This document shows, one piece after another, positions 16,777 through 25,307 of a DNA stretch of 64,000 nucleotides (position 1 is the first letter of the stretch; the number at the start of each line of letters is the position of its first letter). The translations under genes were made by a program, and so were the position numbers. Source of the stretch: an uncultured Dorea sp. (GTDB taxonomy: Bacteria; Bacillota; Clostridia; Lachnospirales; Lachnospiraceae). The notes under the pieces were generated by a model. The model was given only the letters and a program-made list of their open reading frames with translations. It was not told the origin of the DNA and searched no databases. The stretch covers positions 107,202 to 171,201 of the forward strand of contig CAJTOH010000002.1 in NCBI GenBank assembly GCA_910577685.1, read 5' to 3'.

Positions 16777-18225
16777 ATGAAAATCTTAATTGCCGACGAT
16801 GAACGAATGGTACGCTTAAGCTTCCTCAGTATGTGTGAAGAACTCTACCCTGATACCCATCAATATTGGGAAGCACGCAATGGCAAAGAGCTTGTCCGGC
16901 TGGTAACAGAAGAGCGGCCGGATGTGGTCTTTGTGGATATCCGCATGCCTCTATTGGACGGCCTGAATGCTGTGGAGCAATTGACTGCCAGCCAACCAGA
17001 TATCTATTTTATCATCCTCAGCGGATACTCCGATTTTTCCTATGCTCAGAAAGCAATTCAGCTGGGAGTACGTAATTATCTGCTGAAACCCCCTTCTCTG
17101 GAGGACATTCAGAATGTACTTCTTCAGGCCAACGCGGAAAAAGAACGCAAACTTCTGGATGCCAACCAGAGCTTTTTCTATGAAATCATGGCACAGTTCA
17201 ATACCTATTATTTACTTTCTGAATTGGAAACGGAGACCTATGGCCATCTGTCCGCCTATCTTTTTTATGCAGACTATAACGAGGAAAAGGGGCAGCGCCA
17301 GTTTTATAAAGAACTCTATAAAAAGATACAGAAGGAAGTATCACCTTTGATATTGCAGGGACACCATTATTCCCTGTTTTCACTTCCTGAAGGCGGTCTG
17401 TGTCTGATTCTTAAAAGCCCTTTTAAAACCAACCTCATCAAACGGTCTTTTGAAAGAATCTCTTTGGATTTTGGCATCACAGTAACCGTCTTTTACGCAC
17501 AATCCTCTTCCATGGAGCAGCTCTTTCAACACATTATCATGTTTACTGAGCAGTTTTCTCTTCGGATCTTTCTGGGATATGGCGGGATAATCGATAAAAA
17601 AGCTCTTGCGATACAGGATTCTTTTCAACACTTGCTCGGGCTGGCCAAAACAATTGAAGACCTGCAGCTTGCTTATCAGGAAAAAGAAAGGACTGTTTAT
17701 CAAAAAACACTTGAGAATTTGGTTCCGGAAACCACTTTGCGCCCACTCATTTCCATTGTCGACTGGGAAGGCGTAGAAAAATATCTCCGCCATTACTTTT
17801 ACATTACTACAACAATACGTGATTTTTCCGGTCTGTTTCAAATTTTATCTCAAAGTAAGGAAACCCTGCACAATCCAAAGCTTCCGGATAACGGCGCCCA
17901 TATTGCGGAGAAAGTCAAACTTTATCTGGCAGAGCACTATATGGAGGATATCGGAATCAATACACTGGCGTCTGTTTATGGAATTACTCCCAATTACCTT
18001 AGTAAACTTTTCCATCAAAAAGCAGGAATCCGTTTTATTGATTATCTTACAAAACTCCGCATTCATCACGGGAAAGAGCTTCTGCTTACCCGTCCCGGAC
18101 TTTCGGTAAACGAAGTGGCTGAATTGGTAGGGTATAACAGTCCACGCCATTTTTCAAAGGTCTTTCAGAAGGCAACAGGCGCAACGCCTTCGGAATATCG
18201 CCGGAAAGCAATAACCGGGGAATAA
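16777..18225 (+). CDS. response regulator with AraC-type DNA-binding domain, YesN-type
   Basis: 482 residues. A receiver domain (ILIADDE start, phosphoacceptor D54 in VFVDIRMP, K in NYLLKPP) is followed by a long middle region and two AraC-type helix-turn-helices at the C-terminus (NTLASVYGITPNYLSKLF and VNEVAELVGYNSPRHFSKVF). It should activate the divergent sugar operon. A 58-base stretch of this gene (around 17686-17744) is present in decayed form at 20302-20359. Confidence 0.92.
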   Translation: MKILIADDERMVRLSFLSMCEELYPDTHQYWEARNGKELVRLVTEERPDVVFVDIRMPLLDGLNAVEQLTASQPDIYFIILSGYSDFSYAQKAIQLGVRNYLLKPPSLEDIQNVLLQANAEKERKLLDANQSFFYEIMAQFNTYYLLSELETETYGHLSAYLFYADYNEEKGQRQFYKELYKKIQKEVSPLILQGHHYSLFSLPEGGLCLILKSPFKTNLIKRSFERISLDFGITVTVFYAQSSSMEQLFQHIIMFTEQFSLRIFLGYGGIIDKKALAIQDSFQHLLGLAKTIEDLQLAYQEKERTVYQKTLENLVPETTLRPLISIVDWEGVEKYLRHYFYITTTIRDFSGLFQILSQSKETLHNPKLPDNGAHIAEKVKLYLAEHYMEDIGINTLASVYGITPNYLSKLFHQKAGIRFIDYLTKLRIHHGKELLLTRPGLSVNEVAELVGYNSPRHFSKVFQKATGATPSEYRRKAITGE

Positions 18226-18230
18226 TACAT

Positions 18231-18330
18231 GGGGCTGTCGCATTAAGCACAAATCCCACAAGATACGGCATTTTCCAGAAACTAAATTCCGCCATATCTT
18301 GTAATTGTTTTGCTTATTGCAACAGCCCCC
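18231..18330. repeat. 100-bp palindromic repeat, copy 2
   Basis: It begins GGGGCTGTCGCATTAAGC and ends GCTTATTGCAACAGCCCC, inverted copies with few mismatches. Inner ACAAGATA/TATCTTGT arms surround TTCCAGAAAC. It is the inverted homologue of 7768-7867. It starts six bases after the yesN-like gene and may terminate it and the convergent anti-sigma gene. Confidence 0.75.
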
Positions 18331-18347
18331 TCCTCCCTTTTATAGAG

Positions 18348-19589
18348 CTACTCCCCGAATTTCAAATCTATTTTCCCGTCCAGCATATAAATCCCCTCCA
18401 CGGACGAATCCTCAAGCATCTTTAGAAGCTCCTCCTTCGCCGCATAAACGACAACTCCATAACTTTTCACCCCATGTTCTTGGATATAGTCAAGGGCCTC
18501 CCTGTATTCATAGATATTAAGGAAATTCTTTCCTCCCGGCGCTCCGCCTTCAAAGATTTTCAAAAAATCCTCCCGTTCCATAAGATATCGAATCATCGAC
18601 TCTACATGCTTTTCATATACCGCTGCCAGTGAAAGCCTCCCTTTTGCCTCGTCCTCCTCATAGATGTCTGCCTCCTTATCTTCCCTTTTTGTATACTGCG
18701 CAAGATCCAGACAAGGGTATTCTTCCTCATCGTATGCCATTTCATAATCATATCCTCTCTTTACGGGAGTAAATCCCCAATACCGGTATCCCTCCATCTC
18801 TACCGGACAGTAAAGATAATGCGTGTCATACTGTTCCATAAAGTCCACAAGCTCCTCCATACTCTTTAACCCGTCAAAGGATACCGCAGTCCGTATCTTC
18901 ATCAGCTCCGGCGCTTTTTCAAGGGTTTTCCTGGCCGCTTCTTTCCCCATGCTGCAGCTCTTTCCACTGTTCTTATAGGTAAACGCATTAATAGGAAAAT
19001 CCGAACGATTCCAGTTCAAATCATTCCGGTACAAATGATTCCTCACCAGCTCCAGCATATGTGAAGTTACTTCCCCATCAATCTGCGTCCGCACATCAAT
19101 GGTATAGCGCCCATACCCTTCTGACCACAGACTCAGGTCCACGAACCCTTTATCTCCGCAGAATAACTCCATATATACGGACATATCCAACGCAAACGGA
19201 TTTACAACGATAACAGAAGCTTTTTCTTCATCCACAATCTCCACCGACTGATCCGGACTATAGCACATCCAGTCAAGCAGCGGCGACAAACCGGCCAAAA
19301 GCGCCGGGACAATACAGATTGCCGCCGCGACAGCTCCAATCAAATAATTCCGGAATTTTCTGCCTACCGCTTTGGAAATCTTCCTGCTAAGCTCATCTTC
19401 CTTTCCGGACGCCTCTCTTTTTTTCTCCCCTTCTTTCTCTTCCTTCTCATATATCTCCTCGTCTAACGTCTGGTCTGCATAACCTATGAGAACCCGAAAT
19501 TTTTCAATATCTCTTTCGATTTCTCCGCGTTCCTCAGAGTTTAGCTCACCGCTTAGATATTTCTCAAATTTATCCTCATATCTTTTCAT
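18348..19589 (-). CDS. anti-sigma factor, Sigma_reg_N/Sigma_reg_C type
   Basis: 413 residues from the ATG at 19589, which overlaps the sigma-factor stop codon (ATGA). The longer frame starting at 19808 lies in the sigma gene and is not used. A charged cytoplasmic N-terminus of about 90 residues, without the HxxxCxxC zinc motif of many anti-sigmas, is followed by one membrane helix (about 93-112) and a large external domain with GYRYWGFTPVKRG. This matches the sigma-factor-regulator family of Bacillus-type ECF systems. It probably holds the adjacent sigma factor at the membrane until an envelope signal arrives. Confidence 0.82.
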   Translation of the reverse strand: MKRYEDKFEKYLSGELNSEERGEIERDIEKFRVLIGYADQTLDEEIYEKEEKEGEKKREASGKEDELSRKISKAVGRKFRNYLIGAVAAAICIVPALLAGLSPLLDWMCYSPDQSVEIVDEEKASVIVVNPFALDMSVYMELFCGDKGFVDLSLWSEGYGRYTIDVRTQIDGEVTSHMLELVRNHLYRNDLNWNRSDFPINAFTYKNSGKSCSMGKEAARKTLEKAPELMKIRTAVSFDGLKSMEELVDFMEQYDTHYLYCPVEMEGYRYWGFTPVKRGYDYEMAYDEEEYPCLDLAQYTKREDKEADIYEEDEAKGRLSLAAVYEKHVESMIRYLMEREDFLKIFEGGAPGGKNFLNIYEYREALDYIQEHGVKSYGVVVYAAKEELLKMLEDSSVEGIYMLDGKIDLKFGE

Positions 19590-20101
19590 ACTCCCTTCAT
19601 CTCCTCTCCGTCCAGCAGTTTCTTTAGCTTCTTCTTGGCCCGATACAGGATTACCCGGGTATTCCCATAAGAGAGGTTCAAAATCCTGCCAATTTCTGCT
19701 TGGGAAATGCCGGCAAAATAGTACAGAACCACCGCCTCCCTCTCCACAGCTTCCAACTTCTGTATCGCCCGATATAATCTCTGGTTCTGTTCCCTGCGTA
19801 TCATCCACTCAAGGATTCCATCCCTCTTTGCCGTATCTGCTTCTCCTTGGCGTCTGTCATGGTCCTTTTGCAGCCGCATCCGTTTCTCCCTGCGCCACAT
19901 ATCCAGATACAGATTCCTTGCGACCGTAAGCAGCCACGGCAGCAATTCTTCCCTTGCAATCTCCAGGGAACATAACGCTCTAAGAAAGGTCTCCTGCATC
20001 AAATCCTCGGCAAGTCCGTGGTCATGACAAAGTGAATAGAGATAAAGATAGACCTCTTTTGTATACCTGCGGTACACTCGTTCCAGAACATCTTTTTCCA
20101 C
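19586..20101 (-). CDS. ECF-type RNA polymerase sigma factor
   Basis: 171 residues. Region 2 includes CHDHGLAEDLMQETFLRAL and DMWRREKR; region 4 includes LEAVEREAVVLYYFAGISQ and NTRVILYRAKKKLKKLL. The start is GTG at 20101 with a G-rich ribosome site (AGGGGGTGG) upstream. It is translationally coupled to the anti-sigma gene. An ECF-like promoter lies 56 bases upstream, suggesting autoregulation. Confidence 0.92.
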   Translation of the reverse strand: MEKDVLERVYRRYTKEVYLYLYSLCHDHGLAEDLMQETFLRALCSLEIAREELLPWLLTVARNLYLDMWRREKRMRLQKDHDRRQGEADTAKRDGILEWMIRREQNQRLYRAIQKLEAVEREAVVLYYFAGISQAEIGRILNLSYGNTRVILYRAKKKLKKLLDGEEMKGV

Positions 20102-20156
20102 TCTGCCACCCCCTTTTCCCTGCGCTCTCTTTTCTCTGCACCCTCTTTACTCTATT

Positions 20157-20182
20157 AACGAATACACTTCAAAAATGTTACA
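20157..20182 (-). promoter_or_regulatory. candidate ECF-type promoter of the sigma/anti-sigma operon
   Basis: On the minus strand TGTAAC (20182-20177) is separated by 16 bases from CGTT (20160-20157). This resembles the TGAAAC-N16-CGTC pattern of Bacillus ECF sigma factors, with one change in each box. Confidence 0.45.
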
Positions 20183-20257
20183 CATATGTACAAATACTCT
20201 CGAAAATTATTACGCCGCTCTATGCTTTCTCCCGAACAATATTACGCCGGATGCTCA

Positions 20258-20286
20258 TTGAGCGTCTCCTGAAAATATAGTATAAT
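20258..20286 (+). promoter_or_regulatory. plus-strand promoter reading into a yesN-gene fragment
   Basis: TTGAGC (20258-20263), 17-base spacer, TATAAT (20281-20286). There is no gene on this strand before the next minus-strand gene; the transcript would cover the fragment at 20302-20359 and the inverted repeat at 20381-20426. Confidence 0.4.
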
Positions 20287-20301
20287 ATCCCCATAACCGG
20301 A

Positions 20302-20359
20302 GAAAGGACCTTCTATCAAAAAAACTTGAGACTTTGGTTCCGGAAACTACTTTGCACCC
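20302..20359 (+). pseudogene. 58-bp decayed copy of part of the yesN-like response regulator
   Basis: AAAGGACCTTCTATCAAA and TTTGGTTCCGGAAACTAC align along their length with 17686-17744 of the AraC-type regulator, with scattered substitutions and two single-base indels. It is in the same strand orientation and out of frame. An imperfect hairpin GAGGGCATCGC/GCGACACCCTC follows (20381-20426). Confidence 0.55.
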
Positions 20360-20481
20360 TTTTTTTTGCATATACAGAAGGAGGGCATCGCTCACTCATC
20401 TAACTTGATGTTTTTGCGACACCCTCACGTAACATTTCTATCGACTTGATATAAAATCCATTCTTATGACATTCATTTGCA

Positions 20482-22002
20482 TTATTCTATAAAATATACT
20501 TTATTTTTTGTTTTTCCAGCTCCTTTAAGGATATCTAGCTTTTCAGCCTTCAACAGTAAACGACTTGCCGTCTTTATCTCAACCTCCAACAATTTCGCTG
20601 CAGCAGAACTATTTATTTCTTTTCTTGTTTCCAAATAGATTAAAATAATCTTCATTCTAGCTCTTTCCAATTCGGACATTGATTCGGACATTGATTCGGA
20701 CATTGATTCGGACACTTTCTCTTTTCTCTCGAATCCATCTCTTATGCGAATAATCGTATTCAAATAGGTTCTTTCCTCATCCATATCAAACTCCGGCTCT
20801 GGTGAACCATTTTGTCTAAGTTCTCTTAATATTTTAGGAATACCCGTTCCCTTTTTTTCAGATAAATCAATCTCTTTAAACATTTCTCCAATTCTTCTGT
20901 TACGGTATTTCCTTCCTTTCACTTTACCAGATACAAAGCGCTCAAGATTAATCCATTTAGCAAGTCCGGGATAATTAAGTATCTGAATACTATCTACATA
21001 TATACGAATTTCCACTGGTTCCGGCTCGCGGTAAGACTTATGAAATACTGCATTTACCAAAGTTTCTTCCAATGCATTATATGGATAATTAAAGTATCGT
21101 TCTGCTTCCGCCTGACCTTGCACTTTTACAACTTTTTGCTCAATCACCGTTGTCTTTATATAATCCAAAGCATCCTGAACCTGTTTCCATATTGGTCCCG
21201 TAAATGTTTTTTCTGTAAAATCATCAGATGCCTCGGCTTCTTTTGAATGAAACCTAATTAACTCAATATATGCCCCCGGAATCAGCTTCTCAGGATGTTC
21301 CGTAAACATCAATACGCCGATATTTCTGATATCCAATTCTGTATCTGTCTCATTTGCGACTTCCTGTGCAAGCAAAAGTTCTTCTAATGAACTGCTATTA
21401 AGTTCCATCACCAGACTACTATTGCTCTTCCTAATAAAATCTTCCAGATAACCTCTCCTGATATTATCAATTTTTGCTTTTCTGTTTACACGGTCATCAA
21501 ACGGTACAGAATTAAATTTATCAAACAATTCAGAGATTTCATCTTGTTTCGCATCCGTAGTAATTGATGCCGGTCTAATCCAATATTTCATACTTTTGTC
21601 TGCTTTTTCACCATTTCCAACATAGACTGATTTGGGCGCTTGATAAGGACCGCTATCACCAGCCGAACACCATAGGTATATCAAATAAGTTCCTTCATTC
21701 TTATAATCAACTATCTCTATTCTTGGAATGTACCGCGGAATAATTTGATTGCAATACTGAAATATTTCCTGTTGGATAAAGTCCAACTTTTCCTTAGGAA
21801 CACCTTTTAGCGGAAATACCGGCATGCCATTTTTCTCGTTTACCCCAATGACGATATATCCGCCATTGGTATTATCATAGTCATTTGCAAAAGCACAAAT
21901 AGAATGAATAATATCATTGGGATTCCATCCTGTTTTATACTCTACTCGGTCATGTTCAACGACACGCCCCTCCAACAAAGTTCCTATTTTTAATGGTATC
22001 AT
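20482..22002 (-). CDS. AlbA_2-type putative DNA-binding/ATP-binding regulator
   Basis: 506 residues. The N-terminal AlbA_2 (Schlafen-like, formerly AAA_4) domain shows VEYKTGWNPNDIIHSICAFAN and GGYIVIGVNE. A GHKL-like C-terminal part has ALEETLVNAVFHKSY and GTGIPKILREL. A linker carries a SESM tetrapeptide repeated three times, then a winged helix (about 440-506). Such proteins are widespread and usually annotated as transcriptional regulators or RecG-like; the function is unproven. It is monocistronic. A paralogue lies at 52566-53879. Confidence 0.8.
   Translation of the reverse strand: MIPLKIGTLLEGRVVEHDRVEYKTGWNPNDIIHSICAFANDYDNTNGGYIVIGVNEKNGMPVFPLKGVPKEKLDFIQQEIFQYCNQIIPRYIPRIEIVDYKNEGTYLIYLWCSAGDSGPYQAPKSVYVGNGEKADKSMKYWIRPASITTDAKQDEISELFDKFNSVPFDDRVNRKAKIDNIRRGYLEDFIRKSNSSLVMELNSSSLEELLLAQEVANETDTELDIRNIGVLMFTEHPEKLIPGAYIELIRFHSKEAEASDDFTEKTFTGPIWKQVQDALDYIKTTVIEQKVVKVQGQAEAERYFNYPYNALEETLVNAVFHKSYREPEPVEIRIYVDSIQILNYPGLAKWINLERFVSGKVKGRKYRNRRIGEMFKEIDLSEKKGTGIPKILRELRQNGSPEPEFDMDEERTYLNTIIRIRDGFERKEKVSESMSESMSESMSELERARMKIILIYLETRKEINSSAAAKLLEVEIKTASRLLLKAEKLDILKGAGKTKNKVYFIE
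20671..20715. repeat. 12-bp tandem repeat inside the AlbA_2 gene
   Basis: Three full copies and one partial copy of TTCGGACATTGA (plus strand), encoding S-E-S-M on the minus strand. Copy number changes would keep the frame and lengthen the linker between the ATPase-like part and the winged helix. Confidence 0.85.
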
Positions 22003-22056
22003 TTAGCTGCCTCTCTTTCTGCTATGAACTATTCACAATACATTCTCCGTTCCAGC

Positions 22057-22206
22057 TCAATCCTCCAGTATTCTTTTATCTACCCTGCACAATTCCTCCC
22101 ATTCCTCCCGAATCTCCGTCTTCAACATATCCCTCACAGCCTTCCCATGCTGATACTCTAGCTTAACGTTCAAACAAATGATATCCAAAATCCGCCATCC
22201 GGACAT
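22057..22206 (-). other. 49-codon frame, possible gene remnant
   Basis: The frame from ATG 22206 to TGA 22057 reads like a real protein end (EIREEWEELCRVDKRILED). It has no ribosome site and I recognise no family, so it may be the remnant of a longer gene. Apart from it, nothing is visible between 22003 and 22290. Confidence 0.2.
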
Positions 22207-22290
22207 AATTTAAAGTCAAATAAAAAGAAACGCTGTTTATAATTCACCAACCGTAAGATTCGCTGATCCTACCGTAATCCTCCATGGATA

Positions 22291-24360
22291 TTAACCCAAT
22301 ATCCCTTTCTTAAGCTTACTCCACCCCTGTTTCGCTTTACTCTTCGCCTGCTCCACCGTCGCTGAAATCGTCTCGAGATATCCAATCTCCTTCAACAGCC
22401 CCAAAGCCTTCTCGCCGTCCTCCTTCTCACAGTCTTTTCGCAACACATAATCATTATCCCTATCATAAAGACTCAGAATCAGCCCGTCAATCTCCGCCCT
22501 GTCACTGCGGCTCTCAACCAACCCGCTGTACTTCTCAAAATCAAGTTTTTCCGGCAATTCCTCATTAGAAACCACTTGGGAAATCCCCTTCTTCAAACTG
22601 CTTAAGCCCTGTTTCGCCATACTCTTGGCCTGCGCCACCGTCGCGGCCTTTGTATCAAAATACCCGATTTCTTTCAATAGAGCCGCCGCTTTCTCATACG
22701 CCTCCGTATCGCACTCTTCCGACAGAACATATTCCCGCTCCGAATCATAGACAAAAAGAACCAGTTCGTTGATATCGAATTTATCCACACTATTCTCAAC
22801 CAGCTCATTATACTTGTGAAAATCAAGCTTCTCAGGGAGACTCTGAATCCAATATTCACGCTGCGTATACCGGGAATCCTCCTGTATCAATTCCCCGGAT
22901 TCCGAGACACTCTGGCTAAAGGAAATATACAATTCCAATTCCTCCATAATCTCTTGATTCAACTCATTGGTCTCCTTGATTTTAGCGGTCAAAATCCCTA
23001 ACTTTTGGCCCAGATAATTGATATCCTCAATAATATATGCATTTGCCGCGTTCATCATTTTAATCTTTTCCTGCAATGCAGAAATACGCATACCGTAGCC
23101 TTCCATTTCACTCGTTCCGGCAAAATACTTCACACCCCTATAAGCCCCGTAACCAGCTCCCGCTACCGCCAACAGCCCTAAAGCCGCGCCGCCTCCGGAA
23201 GCCATGAAAAGTCCGAGCAAACCTGAACCGACTCCAAAAGCCCCCATGGTAATAGAGCCCGTAAGGGCCAACGCTCCTAAAGCGATACCCGCGCCGCCGG
23301 CAACGGCCGCCAGCTCTTTTTGCAGACCGTTAACCTGCTTATCATCCATTCTTGTACTAAGAATCTGTTCGTCCAGTTTTATCTTCTTCACAAGGAAATC
23401 AACCTGCTGGTCCGTCACATTCAGATAGCCTTGCATCTCACAAAGAACCCCATCCTCTTTCCATGAATCCAGCTTATCTTTCCTCATCAATAACAGGTCC
23501 ATAAACAACGCCTGAAAAATAACCGGTACGGAAACTTTATCCTTTTTCAGCTCAGTTTCCAGTTCTTCCACAAGCTCTCTGAAATCAGCCGAAGCCTTCT
23601 TAGAAAATCTGTATTCCTGCAGTTCTTTATGCACTGCTTTGGAAGTCTTAATCTTCGTCATCAGCGAAATAAGCTCTTTGTATTCACCTGCGTCAATCAT
23701 TCCGCCTTCTGCCTTAAGATAGTGAATCACAATCTTAAGATATGCAGAAACCGTACTGTCACTAAGCTCTGACAGCGTAATCAACTGGTTCGAGCTTTCA
23801 AAGGAATCCACATTCTCACTTATCCCGCACAAAATCTCATTTAAAATAGCCAGCGGAACCTCCGTGTCCTTAGAGCGCAGCTCTATCACTTCCTCATCGT
23901 CACAGGTGATTCTCAGAACCTCAATACTCTTTGCCCGTCCCTCATTATCAGACTGGATTTCCGTAGACAGGGCGCACTGCGCAACCTTCTCAAACTCAAT
24001 ATTCACGGAGGGCAGATACATTCTTGTACCTGTAAATACGGCTCCGTTCTTCCCGTTTTTCAAAACAGAAGTATCAATCAGTCCGATTACCAGCTTAGGA
24101 TTAATGTCTCCTGCAATTACACTAGCCCCATGAAGGAGGATTTTAGCCGGAATCTCAGGGGCCACATAAACTCCTTCCCGGATGTCTTTGAATTTATTTA
24201 ACATCCGGATAATATACTCTTCGGACGAAGCCTTTACCCTTGCTTCCTCTGCCGCCGTCTTCGTTTCCTCCGGTACAATTTCAATCAGTTTCTTTCCACA
24301 CTCCGGGCAAAACTTAGCTCCCTCAATTAATTTGTTACCACATTCCGGACAAAAATTCAT
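22291..24360 (-). CDS. zinc-ribbon, glycine-rich protein with duplicated C-terminal domain
   Basis: 689 residues from the ATG at 24360, which has AAGGATGG eight bases upstream; an ATG 30 bases earlier is also possible. It starts with a double CxxC zinc ribbon (CPECGNK, CPECGKK). A region of about 330 residues without recognisable motif follows, then a glycine-rich hydrophobic stretch (GGAGIALGALALTG through GYGAYRGVKYF) able to insert in membranes. Two copies of an 85-residue domain end the protein, each beginning LPEKLDF and ending AKQG-x-S-x-LKKGI. It is the last gene of the WYL-led operon. No function is known to me. Confidence 0.7.
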   Translation of the reverse strand: MNFCPECGNKLIEGAKFCPECGKKLIEIVPEETKTAAEEARVKASSEEYIIRMLNKFKDIREGVYVAPEIPAKILLHGASVIAGDINPKLVIGLIDTSVLKNGKNGAVFTGTRMYLPSVNIEFEKVAQCALSTEIQSDNEGRAKSIEVLRITCDDEEVIELRSKDTEVPLAILNEILCGISENVDSFESSNQLITLSELSDSTVSAYLKIVIHYLKAEGGMIDAGEYKELISLMTKIKTSKAVHKELQEYRFSKKASADFRELVEELETELKKDKVSVPVIFQALFMDLLLMRKDKLDSWKEDGVLCEMQGYLNVTDQQVDFLVKKIKLDEQILSTRMDDKQVNGLQKELAAVAGGAGIALGALALTGSITMGAFGVGSGLLGLFMASGGGAALGLLAVAGAGYGAYRGVKYFAGTSEMEGYGMRISALQEKIKMMNAANAYIIEDINYLGQKLGILTAKIKETNELNQEIMEELELYISFSQSVSESGELIQEDSRYTQREYWIQSLPEKLDFHKYNELVENSVDKFDINELVLFVYDSEREYVLSEECDTEAYEKAAALLKEIGYFDTKAATVAQAKSMAKQGLSSLKKGISQVVSNEELPEKLDFEKYSGLVESRSDRAEIDGLILSLYDRDNDYVLRKDCEKEDGEKALGLLKEIGYLETISATVEQAKSKAKQGWSKLKKGILG

Positions 24361-24475
24361 TCCTGTACCATCCTTTCCTGCCATATGCATTTGATACTAT
24401 AAGTATAGCACCTTTTGTGCTTCCTAACAATCGTATCATAAGAGGCTATTGCATTCATAAAACTATCCGGACAGC

Positions 24476-24997
24476 TTATTTCGGTAGAATATCACTTATA
24501 ATTTGGGACACTCTTCCCACAAAACTACTACTTTTCAAAAATTTCTTTCCTAGAGGCGTAATCTGAATCCCCGACGTCTCCGTAATTATTTTCTCCCTGC
24601 CCTCCGGATTATCCTGAACCGCAATCCCCTGTATATACCCGTCCTCCAAAAGGTATCCCAATACATAATGCCTATATCTTTCATGTACGGGCAAAGGGGC
24701 CGTTTCACCGGTCCCTTCCATAATAAAATCCCAATCCGGTATCTCTCCGTTATCTAAGCATTGATTCAAATACAGCAAAAGCCTACACCTAAGCATATCA
24801 TAGGTATCCGATTCTCCGCATGCTTTTTCAATCCGCGTAAGCACCTCCTGAGAAATCGAAAAAATTTTCCCTGATATATTCTCCACAAAATTTACTTCTT
24901 TTCCGATTTCCGCCGGTACAGACTCAACCGCCGTATCCTTTTGTTCGACTGTACTTTTTTTAGGAAAAGCAAACGGCAGCTTAACCTTTTTTCTCAT
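24476..24997 (-). CDS. YjcQ-like winged-helix protein
   Basis: 173 residues with a variable, charged N-terminus. The body shows MLRCRLLLYLNQCLDNGEIPDW, HYVLGYLLEDGYIQGI and ITPLGKKFLK, the pattern of the YjcQ winged-helix family found in phage and bacterial genomes. A DNA-binding or protein-docking role is inferred. It overlaps the preceding Cys-cluster gene by 17 bases, so the two are probably translated together. Confidence 0.6.
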   Translation of the reverse strand: MRKKVKLPFAFPKKSTVEQKDTAVESVPAEIGKEVNFVENISGKIFSISQEVLTRIEKACGESDTYDMLRCRLLLYLNQCLDNGEIPDWDFIMEGTGETAPLPVHERYRHYVLGYLLEDGYIQGIAVQDNPEGREKIITETSGIQITPLGKKFLKSSSFVGRVSQIISDILPK

Positions 24998-25307
24998 TCC
25001 TTTTATCCCCTCCTAAAAATTCTGTTTCATGCTGCTTCCTAATATCCCTGCACCCTTCCAGATTCCGCTGATAATATTCCTTCTTAGACATCAAGTCCCG
25101 AAAAAACCTATCATACATCTTATCAACATTGCAAATATCCGGACGTTCATCATATATAGTGCACAAACGCCCCTCCAGATACCTGCACTGTCCGTCGCCT
25201 CTGTCCAGCCCTCTCAAAAGCTCAACCCTATCAACATGCATACAGCAAACACCGCATCGACTACACGGGAATTTCTGACTATCCAACCTGGTTATCATCC
25301 CTTTCAT
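24981..25307 (-). CDS. YkgJ-type cysteine-cluster protein
   Basis: 108 residues. CSRCGVCC near residue 15 and later Cys in GQCRYLEGRLCTIYDERPDIC form the cluster of the YkgJ family (PF03692), thought to bind zinc or an iron-sulfur centre. It overlaps the upstream gene by 29 bases and the downstream gene by 17 bases. The exact start is uncertain; a TTG eight codons downstream is an alternative. The role within the operon is unknown. Confidence 0.75.
   Translation of the reverse strand: MKGMITRLDSQKFPCSRCGVCCMHVDRVELLRGLDRGDGQCRYLEGRLCTIYDERPDICNVDKMYDRFFRDLMSKKEYYQRNLEGCRDIRKQHETEFLGGDKRNEKKG

Noticed and set aside
20671..20715. tandem repeats considered as a CRISPR-like array
   Set aside because: Units are 12 bp without spacers and lie in frame inside a gene.
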